Assembly: GCA_023418915.1 (NCBI GenBank)
Contig: JAEZYU010000037.1
Coordinates: 62,001-126,000 of the forward strand
Direction: 5' to 3'
DNA: 64,000 bases
From: Bacillota bacterium
GTDB lineage: Bacteria > Bacillota > Clostridia > Acetivibrionales > DTU013
Each line of letters starts with the position of its first letter. Within the stretch, counting starts at the first letter, position 1. The notes beneath the pieces were generated by a model. It had not been told where the DNA came from. It saw only the letters and a program-made list of their open reading frames with translations, and did no database searches. Positions 35,496 through 43,421 of the stretch are shown here, in pieces. The position numbers and the translations under genes are program-made.

Positions 35496-38177
35496 ATGGC
35501 TATTGATTTCAATGAATACTCGGGTTACATATCTCAATTCTGTGCAGCACTTTCACAAGAGGTAGCCCACCTGAAGGAAGAGGGTGGAAAAAAATACAGA
35601 GTATTCAGCGGGAACTGTATATACCGGAATTCCCCTGATTTTGTATACACCTTTGAAACAGACCTGGAACTTTATCTTCCAGACTCTTCTCCTGTACGTC
35701 TTGAATTCAATAAAAAAAGTTATTCGGGAGAGATCCTCTCTTGTGAGGGTTTTGAATTAACCATCATCATAAATGAGGATATTGGCAGTAATATTCGAAC
35801 TGCTGAGTTCAGTTGTGAACCATGGAAATTGCTTGAGGAACTGAAAAAAAGGCTGGAAGAATCCCGTGCCTCATCTGAATTCAACCTGGATCTAGCATAT
35901 ACCTTGATATGTGAAGGGCGTCGAATGTCGATGTTCGGCCGGAATATTCTCAAGAAAGGGCAGAAGACAGCTATTAAGGATGCCTTGACCAAACCTGTTA
36001 CAATAGTTTGGGGCCCTCCGGGCACAGGTAAAACCTATACCCTTGCCTACATTGCTTTAAAGCATTATTTGCAAGGTAAAAAAGTTTTGATTATTTCACA
36101 CAGTAACATAGCTGTTGATGGAGCCATCATAGAAATCCACAAATTATTAAAAACTCAAAAGGGGCAGATCCTTCTCAAGAGAATAATTGAAGATCACAAT
36201 GGAGAAGTTCTGAGGTATGGTTATGCAAGAAAAAAAGAGCTGCTTGACATTCCCTCTTTACTTTCGTTTCAGCTCACAATGGAAAAGTTCCCTGAGCTAG
36301 CTGACAGAAAGGCAAAGCTCGAGTCAGAAAGAGCAACACTTAAGGCGAGGGGAATAGTCGGATCAAGAGTTTTTGAAATTGAAAAAGAACTTCGTGAAAT
36401 CCGGCAGCAAATACGCAGCCATGAAAGCAATCTTGTCTGCAATGCAAAGATAGTATCTACTACAATTTCCAAAGCTACAGTTGATACGGCAATATATAAA
36501 GAATCGAATTTTGATGTTGTATTACTTGATGAAGCCAGTATGGCATATATCCCCCAGGCCTGTTTTGCTGCAGGTCTTGCAGGCAAACATTTCATATGCT
36601 TTGGAGACTTCAGACAGCTTGCACCTATTGCACAAAGCAATAATTCTATGGTGCAAAAATGGCTTCTTAAGGATATTTATGAGCATCTGAACATAGCTAA
36701 TGGTATTGAGAATGAAAACTATCATCCATGGCTTGTGCTGCTTAACGAGCAGAGAAGAATGTATCCGACTATTTCTGGTTTTGTAAACAGCAGAGTTTAT
36801 CATATGCAGCTTTGTGATCATCCAACGGTTGAAGATAAACGAAGAAGAATAGTAGAAAAACATCCATTCAAAAACCATGCCGTTTCATTGATAGATTTGA
36901 TCGGTACCTGTAGCGTATGCAGTAAAAGCAGCGACGGATCAAGATATAACTTGCTCAGTGCGTTTATATCCTTCCATACCGGAATAACAGCACTTCAAAA
37001 GGGTCAGCAGAGTATCGGAATAGTTACTCCCTATGCAGCCCAGTCCCGATTGATACGTTCTATAATTACAGATAGTTTTAAGAATACTCCCGATCAGAGC
37101 GGCTTGTCGTGTGCAACAGTACATCAATTCCAGGGAAGCGAAAAGGATGTTATCATTTTTGATTGCGTTGATAGCTATCGGCAAAAAATACCTGGAGTTC
37201 TGTTAACCGGTCAAAAAAACAACAACTCTTTACGCTTAATTAATGTTGCTGTAACTCGTGCAAAAGGGAAATTCATAGCTGTTGCTGATCGCAGATTCTG
37301 GAAAAACAAATTACCATCGTCGGGTTCGATCCTGAGATATCTATTGGACTATATCATAGGAAAAGGGGCGCATTATTTCGGAAATGATTTGTTAAACCTG
37401 TGCTGCTCAAGTACACTCCCCTCTGAAATACTCAAATGGTATAGCGGATCACTTTGTATGTCTCAATTACTCGCTGACCTTGCTGCTGCTAAAACAGAGA
37501 TCCTTATGGACATTCCTAATGGTTCTGTATTGAACGAGGAAGAACTGGCAAATGCACTTGAAAAAGTACAGAAAAGAGGAGTCAAGGTATTTGTGAGAGC
37601 TGAGAAACCCCATTTACTTGGTGCAAAGCTTTCTCAACTATCCCACACACAGTCCTTTGCATGGTCGCCGGTTACTGTTATTGATAGACATATAACCTGG
37701 TATGGGGTACCTGTTATGGATACTTCATTTATTGCCGAAGGTGTTAACCTTCCTATTCGGTATTGGCCCGTAACAAGGTTTGATGGAGAAAAAACTGCCG
37801 ATACAATAATCGCCTTATTGGAAATGTATAAGGCTCAAAATTCGCCCCAGGTCATTGACCCTCCAACTGTTTCAACAGGTGCTGATGGATTTGCTTCATT
37901 CATAAAAAAGTGTAACATAAAATGCAAGCTATGCGGCTCCACATTGATACTTAAAAAAGGGAAAAAAGGATCCCATTTTCTAGCATGTCCAAGTTTTCCT
38001 CGTTGCAAGAATACAAAAAGGTTGGATAAAAGCCTAGTAGATGCCTATATTCACCAAACTAGTCTCAAATGTAAAGAAGATGGTTATCCTTTAGTTCCCG
38101 CAAAAAGCAAGTATGGGATCTTCGCTAGATGCCAAAACGCCAATAATTCTCACTGCTACGATTTGGATGATATATAG
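35496..38177 (+). CDS. UPF1-like SF1 helicase with PLD-like region and C-terminal zinc ribbons (Mokosh type II-like)
   Basis: The 893-aa product has an SF1/UPF1-type helicase: VWGPPGTGKTYT (about 171), VVLLDEASMA (about 344), GDFRQLAPI, HQFQGSEKDVIIFD (about 550) and LINVAVTRAKGKF (about 585). Residues about 650-790 look like a PLD fold, with VTVIDRHITWYG in the place where HKD and WYG motifs normally sit, but the HxK pair is absent. Two C-terminal cysteine clusters follow (CKLCGS ... CPSFPRCKN and CKEDG ... CQNANNSHC), topoisomerase-type zinc ribbons. A single-chain COG1112-type helicase plus PLD is the layout I recall for Mokosh type II. Plus-strand orientation and AGGTGG before the ATG support an independent gene. 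Confidence 0.75.
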   Translation: MAIDFNEYSGYISQFCAALSQEVAHLKEEGGKKYRVFSGNCIYRNSPDFVYTFETDLELYLPDSSPVRLEFNKKSYSGEILSCEGFELTIIINEDIGSNIRTAEFSCEPWKLLEELKKRLEESRASSEFNLDLAYTLICEGRRMSMFGRNILKKGQKTAIKDALTKPVTIVWGPPGTGKTYTLAYIALKHYLQGKKVLIISHSNIAVDGAIIEIHKLLKTQKGQILLKRIIEDHNGEVLRYGYARKKELLDIPSLLSFQLTMEKFPELADRKAKLESERATLKARGIVGSRVFEIEKELREIRQQIRSHESNLVCNAKIVSTTISKATVDTAIYKESNFDVVLLDEASMAYIPQACFAAGLAGKHFICFGDFRQLAPIAQSNNSMVQKWLLKDIYEHLNIANGIENENYHPWLVLLNEQRRMYPTISGFVNSRVYHMQLCDHPTVEDKRRRIVEKHPFKNHAVSLIDLIGTCSVCSKSSDGSRYNLLSAFISFHTGITALQKGQQSIGIVTPYAAQSRLIRSIITDSFKNTPDQSGLSCATVHQFQGSEKDVIIFDCVDSYRQKIPGVLLTGQKNNNSLRLINVAVTRAKGKFIAVADRRFWKNKLPSSGSILRYLLDYIIGKGAHYFGNDLLNLCCSSTLPSEILKWYSGSLCMSQLLADLAAAKTEILMDIPNGSVLNEEELANALEKVQKRGVKVFVRAEKPHLLGAKLSQLSHTQSFAWSPVTVIDRHITWYGVPVMDTSFIAEGVNLPIRYWPVTRFDGEKTADTIIALLEMYKAQNSPQVIDPPTVSTGADGFASFIKKCNIKCKLCGSTLILKKGKKGSHFLACPSFPRCKNTKRLDKSLVDAYIHQTSLKCKEDGYPLVPAKSKYGIFARCQNANNSHCYDLDDI

Positions 38178-38197
38178 TTTCACATGAGGTTGACAGC

Positions 38198-38214
38198 AGC
38201 TAATTCTATTAGCT
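38198..38214. terminator. Hairpin between convergent genes
   Basis: AGCTAAT and ATTAGCT form a perfect seven-base stem with a three-base loop, between the rightward helicase and leftward GmrSD genes. There is no strong T-run on either side, so a bidirectional terminator is only plausible. Confidence 0.4.
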
Positions 38215-38228
38215 CCGCAGTTCATGTA

Positions 38229-39965
38229 CTAATAGCTTTTCATCAGTGTATCCAGTAGTTCAAAGTGTCTTTGCTTGAGCTTATCCAAATTCCAATCGTT
38301 ATACTGCATTACACGGAGAGAGTTCGGAAAACTATCGATATACCCAGAAAAATACCGTTTCTTCTTTTTCGCAAAATCCGTATTGCCAAACTGCGAGTTC
38401 TTCCTTCTGCTTATCAACACTAAATTGCCGATTTTATGCTTCCATTCTTCTCTTTCAGATTCAGTGAATAGCTTAACCCACTCACTGTTGCCGGCAGGAT
38501 TTTGCGGTAGGATGTGTTCTATGCTGACATAGCTGAATGTTGAAAACGGAGCAGAATAATTATCTTTAAATAAATACTCCAGCTTAAGAAGTACGAATTT
38601 AAGATACGAAGAACCATATACATTGCCGCTCAAAATTTGCATCAACTGCACCTTATCCACACTAAATGCGTTTTTATCATTTAATACTTCATCATAACTA
38701 TTAGCTTTTTCAATCACTTTCAATATCGAATTCATGCTGCCAAGCCTGGTTGTTGGGGAATACTGCAGGATCCAATCTCCGGACATTTTACACTCCAGCT
38801 TTCTTAAGAATTGCAGCAGCCCGTCAGTGTCAAACTTATCATAATAATGTAATAATGGAGGTATCCAGTCAGTTGAGGGTAAACCCTCTCGCATAATCAC
38901 CACTAAATTGATAAACTCGTTTATTTCCGGTACAGGAAGATTTAGATTTTCAAACCACAATACTTTCGCATAATTATCCCTGTACTTTTTCACAAAGTTA
39001 ACGGTATCGATACCTGTTTCTAAAAGCCCGTTCTTATAGATTGTTTCTTCAAATTCCTTTAGCAGATTTACTCTTGCTTTTTCCTTTACTAGTATTGTTC
39101 TTATATGGGATAAAAATCTATCAAACTCATCCTGCCCGAACTCGGACTCCATACTTTCCCAAATCCTCGCATAGAAATCCTGCTGTTTTGGTTCTATTGC
39201 TCCGATGTTTATTGCTTTCAATATATCGCTGTTTGACAAAGGCAGTCCTCGGTTATTTAATATGGTAAATAACCTATAGGCATCCTCCAGGTCCTCTGCA
39301 GCCACATAAATCAGCAGAACTTTTGTAAAAATGAACAGGAACAGCTTTATTATTTTTTCTTCATCGTATATTTTGAAGTAATCCTGAATATATAATATTG
39401 CATTTGCCATATTTGAGACAGAAATGTTCGCATGTTTTGATTCTTGTAATATATCATCTGTTTTAAGTGTTCCTTTATATTCCTTGATATATTTTTCAAC
39501 GAAAACTTTTACATCATCTTTTATTTTATATTCCAGCCGCAATCTCTCAGGCTGATTAAAACTGGCATCATGTTCTTGAAATATGGCATTTTTACAGTTA
39601 TCTATATATTGATTGTTTTTAATTTTATCTCTTATTACCGCAAACATGATGAATAAAGTTGTTAAACGCTGCTGACCGTCCAAAACGTCATATAGTATAT
39701 AACGTATATCATTACCTCCAGCTGCTTCCGTAATCAAACTCTTCTGTAATACAAGTGAACCAAGGAAATATTCCTTATCAGGATTATTCTCCATAGCGAA
39801 AAACAAGTCATCCAGCAAATCGTCAATCTGATTGTTTCCCCATACATAGGATCTCTGATAGGAAGGTATGCAAAACCAGTAGTTTTTGAAAAGCATATTA
39901 ATGTGCTCTTTACTGCTCTCGATGTTGCCGGATGGCTTGTTTATCCCTTGTGTCATCATAAACAT
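38229..39965 (-). CDS. GmrSD-type DUF262/DUF1524 endonuclease
   Basis: The 578-aa product fuses a DUF262 domain (IPSYQRSYVWG, then VLDGQQRLTTLFIMF near residue 93, used for nucleotide hydrolysis) with a C-terminal DUF1524 HNH-type domain (YVSIEHILPQNP near 483, then IGNLVLISRRKNSQFGN). This is the single-chain form of GmrSD-like type IV restriction enzymes, which cut modified phage DNA. Length and domain order are normal. It is a single gene with its own leader. The modified base it targets cannot be deduced. Confidence 0.85.
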   Translation of the reverse strand: MFMMTQGINKPSGNIESSKEHINMLFKNYWFCIPSYQRSYVWGNNQIDDLLDDLFFAMENNPDKEYFLGSLVLQKSLITEAAGGNDIRYILYDVLDGQQRLTTLFIMFAVIRDKIKNNQYIDNCKNAIFQEHDASFNQPERLRLEYKIKDDVKVFVEKYIKEYKGTLKTDDILQESKHANISVSNMANAILYIQDYFKIYDEEKIIKLFLFIFTKVLLIYVAAEDLEDAYRLFTILNNRGLPLSNSDILKAINIGAIEPKQQDFYARIWESMESEFGQDEFDRFLSHIRTILVKEKARVNLLKEFEETIYKNGLLETGIDTVNFVKKYRDNYAKVLWFENLNLPVPEINEFINLVVIMREGLPSTDWIPPLLHYYDKFDTDGLLQFLRKLECKMSGDWILQYSPTTRLGSMNSILKVIEKANSYDEVLNDKNAFSVDKVQLMQILSGNVYGSSYLKFVLLKLEYLFKDNYSAPFSTFSYVSIEHILPQNPAGNSEWVKLFTESEREEWKHKIGNLVLISRRKNSQFGNTDFAKKKKRYFSGYIDSFPNSLRVMQYNDWNLDKLKQRHFELLDTLMKSY

Positions 39966-40088
39966 AACAATCTCGCCTGCCTCTTCGATTTTATAGATAA
40001 TTATCGGCCCACTTAACGTGTGCCTATTTTCCTTATTATACCAAATAGTATAAATAATTGTTAGAGCAAAACTGCGAATTTTACAGAC

Positions 40089-40111
40089 GGGGTCAGGCTT
40101 GAAATATTCAC
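40089..40111 (+). repeat. REP-like motif copy (ggggtcaggcttgaaatatt)
   Basis: A solo copy of the dispersed motif, identical over 20 bases with the copy at 42844, in the gap between the GmrSD gene and the adenylyltransferase gene. No partner arm is obvious here. Confidence 0.55.
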
Positions 40112-40178
40112 TTTTCTATATTCACGCATCATTGCATTTTGCCTTTTGGATATCAGTTGTGTCAGAGTCTCAGTTGTG

Positions 40179-41045
40179 TCACTTGTGCGTCAGAGTGTTA
40201 GTTGTGTTCTCCTTCACCATTCTCAAATACTCTCTCATTCCATCTTCTTCCTCCTGCCGATAAGTAAAGCTGAAATGAGCTGCTACCGTAATTGCAAGAG
40301 TATGGAACAAATCGCACATCACATCAACAGATGCCCATATATCGGCATAATCGCTGCCGGAATAGGTGGCGGCGTATTGCTTATATAGCTCCGGTGGCAG
40401 ATACTTTTTGAAATACTTGCCGTTCTTGCCTGTGGAAAGATCAAATCCATGTTGTACACCGATATAGTAGTTGATCATATCGTGCAATTCTGAGCGAACC
40501 ACATCATTCAGCATGTGCATTACATAAGGAAGCTCATCACGTGCGATGCCCTTGGCTGCGTTATTAAGGCACCACCAGAAGTTATTGCAGCAAGAGTAAA
40601 AGAAGAGAGGCGACGGCGGTTTTATATGCCAATGCTTGTCGCTGGGAACCGGCAGAGGCGGCACAAAGCCGCTGCCGTTATCTTTATCCAGCAGAACTAC
40701 CGCAGGCTCCCCGTCATCTATGTACTTTGTAAACTCAAATGAAAGGTCAATGCGAACTCCATCAGGATAAATCATCATATAGTTAAAATTACCGTCTCCG
40801 ACCGGGTAACGCATAGCTTCTGGCATTTGCATAATCAAAGGTTTGCCGAAGCGTTCTTCAACCCACGCAGGGTTATTATAGAATGGTGCAATATCCGTAA
40901 CAAAGCAGGTGATGTCGTAATCCTGGTAGATGTCCTTTGGTATGACAGGGTTCGCCCGCGAACCGACCAGCAGTACTGCCCTGATTCGCTCATCTGCTTT
41001 AGCCGCACTCAATATCATATTAAAAACTTCCTGTTCGCTTCGCAT
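40179..41045 (-). CDS. Aminoglycoside 6-adenylyltransferase-like protein (ANT(6) family)
   Basis: The 288-aa product matches the streptomycin adenylyltransferase (AadK/AadE) family: VLLVGSRANP near residue 27, then YQDYDITCFVTD with the two metal Asp, FNYMMIYPDGVRIDLSF with the third, and FFYSCCNNFWWCLNNAAKG further on. These enzymes transfer AMP from ATP to streptomycin. Length is normal. The last codons (NTTNTLTHK) fall in a short set of degenerate repeats. It is a lone gene within a defence island; chromosomal homologues may have other natural substrates, so resistance is not certain. Confidence 0.8.
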   Translation of the reverse strand: MRSEQEVFNMILSAAKADERIRAVLLVGSRANPVIPKDIYQDYDITCFVTDIAPFYNNPAWVEERFGKPLIMQMPEAMRYPVGDGNFNYMMIYPDGVRIDLSFEFTKYIDDGEPAVVLLDKDNGSGFVPPLPVPSDKHWHIKPPSPLFFYSCCNNFWWCLNNAAKGIARDELPYVMHMLNDVVRSELHDMINYYIGVQHGFDLSTGKNGKYFKKYLPPELYKQYAATYSGSDYADIWASVDVMCDLFHTLAITVAAHFSFTYRQEEEDGMREYLRMVKENTTNTLTHK

Positions 41046-41496
41046 GATTTTCGCTCTCCCATCTATACCGCTTTGTCCACAGACATGTCCTCGGTCAAAT
41101 ATATGAGGCGCAGTTTAATGAGTGTTTCAATATCTTTATGTGCTGCTTTCTTATGTGATATCCATCTCAACCCTCAAAGATTATCTACGCTAATAATATC
41201 ATAATTCTCCTTCCAACCAAACCGATTCCAAAGGAGTTCAGCCATATTCCTTCAGGTGTAATCCCAAAGCACTGAAAAAATTGGCCGCATTTCTTCTGCA
41301 AATCCATGCCTGCAATGCCCGGCTGATATCATTCATTCAGATATGCCATTATCAGGGAAATATCTGATTAAAGACGTTTACGACATTGTGCTATTTCATT
41401 CAAACATGTAAAATATAATTGCTGTATTTTAAAATCCGATTAGTGCAATATGATGAAGTGTTGTAAATACCATCATATGATAGGAGTAGGAATAAA
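41046..41496. other. Divergent gap with a possible short coding relic
   Basis: About 450 bases between leftward and rightward genes. On the minus strand around 41080-41180 some 36 codons read ISHKKAAHKDIETLIKLRLI then YLTEDMSVDKAV and a stop, which is protein-like but has no start or recognisable family. The right half is AT-rich leader for the SEC-C gene, with AGGAGTAGGAATAAA before its GTG. Confidence 0.35.
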
Positions 41497-42843
41497 GTGA
41501 CCGGAGAAATGTCAAGTAGAATTTTCGAACAGTTTAACCCCTCATCAGATGTCGTTCGTTGCCCAAACGGGAGGGCAGTTGTCCGAAAACTGCTGGATTC
41601 TTACGCAAGGGCAGCGGTGAATCTTTATGGCGTTATCAGCCGTGATGAATTTGTAAGCATTTTCAACGAACATAATTTTGAACAGACGAACATTGATGAA
41701 ATTTATATTCTTCTTCTGCCCCGTGTGCTAAAGGATGGCTGGTACGGGTTTTATAAGGATTACATAGTGCATTACTGGTTTTTCAAAGACTTTGACCAAG
41801 CCGATTATTTACTGAAACACCAGGCAGACAAACCCCGCTATATACCCGAAAAAAGCGAATTTCTGAAATACATTGCTGAGGATTACGTAGATAATGATCA
41901 CTGGTGGAATGTACACCGTTTTATGTTGGACGTTTTCGGCTACACAAAAGCAATCTCGGAAGGCTATGAAGAAGTAAGAGATTATATAACTCACAGCGAT
42001 GGGATAAGAGAATTGGGGCCCATCCTGGACAAGCATAATCTCATATTTGGTGAAGAAAAACAGCTGCAGGAGTTTTTCGATCTGCTCATGCTTGCAAAAA
42101 ACAATACACGGCTCTGGCAAAACAATGGATATACGCCGTCCGAGCTTCATGGGATTTTAAGGAAACGTAACAAAAACATTGTTAAGTTTCCATCCAATCA
42201 AAGAACGAAAGTAGGACGCAATGACCCATGCCCCTGTGGCAGTGGCAAGAAATACAAGAAGTGCTGCGCTGTATTTGAAGATACTAAAGCGGCACAGTTG
42301 ACTTCTGACGAGTGCAGGCTTTTCTATGAAACCTGGTATGGTTTGATGGGCTTTATCAATAGGCGCAACAGTGTGATCAGAGCAGAAATCAAGCCGGAAT
42401 ATCCTAATGCTGTCAGTGATATGTTAGTACACAAGGTAAGAGAAGTACTGTGGAAAAATCCTGAACTGATAGACGAGTATATCAGCGAAACAGCGCTTTC
42501 TCAAGAAAAATTTGACATCCTGAAGCTGTGGAGAACGAACTATAGAAAAGGAATGTTTTTTATTTTGGAGTATCAGCCGGAATATGCCGTCATAATCGCT
42601 TCAAACGAACAGGGCGAGGACAGATTATACGGAATAAAAGGGATAAGCTCTTCAATAGCGAACACTTTACAGCGGGAACTGCCGGCGCAGATCGAAACCG
42701 TTTTGCTTCCGTTCAAGGGTAAGATCATTTATGACAGCTTTATAAGCACTATGCAGATAAGATATGGAGAAGGTGCAAAAAAACTTTTCAGCGAGATGTA
42801 TGATAAAGCAATAAAATATGGAATAATAACAAGCTTGGTATAG
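41497..42843 (+). CDS. SEC-C motif protein
   Basis: The 448-aa product has a central SEC-C zinc-binding motif, VGRNDPCPCGSGKKYKKCC (about residues 240-258), flanked by two helical regions I do not recognise. SEC-C motifs bind zinc and are found at the SecA C-terminus and in many uncharacterised proteins where they mediate protein or nucleic-acid contacts. The start is GTG at 41497 with AGGAG upstream; an ATG four codons later has GGAG too close. The stop codon directly abuts a REP-like repeat. Confidence 0.7.
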   Translation: MTGEMSSRIFEQFNPSSDVVRCPNGRAVVRKLLDSYARAAVNLYGVISRDEFVSIFNEHNFEQTNIDEIYILLLPRVLKDGWYGFYKDYIVHYWFFKDFDQADYLLKHQADKPRYIPEKSEFLKYIAEDYVDNDHWWNVHRFMLDVFGYTKAISEGYEEVRDYITHSDGIRELGPILDKHNLIFGEEKQLQEFFDLLMLAKNNTRLWQNNGYTPSELHGILRKRNKNIVKFPSNQRTKVGRNDPCPCGSGKKYKKCCAVFEDTKAAQLTSDECRLFYETWYGLMGFINRRNSVIRAEIKPEYPNAVSDMLVHKVREVLWKNPELIDEYISETALSQEKFDILKLWRTNYRKGMFFILEYQPEYAVIIASNEQGEDRLYGIKGISSSIANTLQRELPAQIETVLLPFKGKIIYDSFISTMQIRYGEGAKKLFSEMYDKAIKYGIITSLV

Positions 42844-42905
42844 GGGGTCAGGCTTGAAATATTCCCTTTTCATCAAACTTACGCCATTATTTCAGGCCTG
42901 ACCTC
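42844..42905. repeat. REP-like inverted repeat abutting a stop codon
   Basis: ggtcaggcttgaaat (42846-42860) is complementary to atttcaggcctgacc (42889-42903) with one mismatch, enclosing 28 bases. The outer part is the dispersed ggggtcaggctt motif. This is the only copy in the window with both arms, so it best shows the original palindromic unit. It starts at the base after the SEC-C gene stop and may also act as its transcription terminator. Confidence 0.6.
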
Positions 42906-42986
42906 GTTCCTTCCATCGGATCCAGGCCTCATCCCTTTCCAGCATTTCCGCAATGCCAGCATAGTGGAGCAGGAAATAAAGAAATA

Positions 42987-43017
42987 TTGTGCATGGCTCG
43001 TTCAGTTCTGTTATAAT
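42987..43017 (+). promoter_or_regulatory. Putative promoter of the small coiled-coil gene
   Basis: TTGTGC at 42987-42992 and TATAAT at 43012-43017 are 19 bases apart, and TG precedes the -10 (TGTTATAAT). It is about 40 bases before the ATG at 43059. Confidence 0.45.
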
Positions 43018-43058
43018 GAAATTGCCGAAGTAATGAACACTGGCAATGGGAGAGCCTT

Positions 43059-43319
43059 ATGGAGAATGAGAAATTATTCGAGTTTATGACCCAAATGTAT
43101 TCCGAAATGAAGGAAGGCTTCACCAGGCTCAGCTTTGATATCAGCAGACTTGATTCTGATATGAAGGAAGTCAAGAAAACATTATTGCATATAGAGCAGG
43201 ACCATGGCAAAAAGCTTGAAGCAATAATTAACGTTTTAGCCCAGCATACAGATCAACTTAACCGCATCGAGGAGCGGCTGGATAAACATGATGATATCCT
43301 GATAAAACGTATTAAATAG
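43059..43319 (+). CDS. Small coiled-coil protein
   Basis: The 86-aa product is a continuous amphipathic helix, MENEKLFEFMTQMYSEMKEG onward, with heptad repeats through LNRIEERLDKHDDIL. GGGAGAG precedes the ATG. Similar short coiled coils are common in Clostridia and some phage-like regions, but no function is known. It stands alone on the plus strand between a REP-like hairpin and the convergent giant helicase gene. Confidence 0.65.
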   Translation: MENEKLFEFMTQMYSEMKEGFTRLSFDISRLDSDMKEVKKTLLHIEQDHGKKLEAIINVLAQHTDQLNRIEERLDKHDDILIKRIK

Positions 43320-43421
43320 TGATAGCCGTATTCGAGGGTGAGGGTTGCCACATTACTCCGTGAATAGAAATTTCCAATCCTGGCTTCAGATTTGCCATTG
43401 ATCTGATGACAAAAGTCCTAT

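Noticed and set aside
40157..40208. Possible CRISPR-like or regulatory short repeats (agttgtgtc units)
   Set aside because: Only about three degenerate units with no regular spacers, overlapping the 3' end of the adenylyltransferase gene; no cas gene anywhere in the window.
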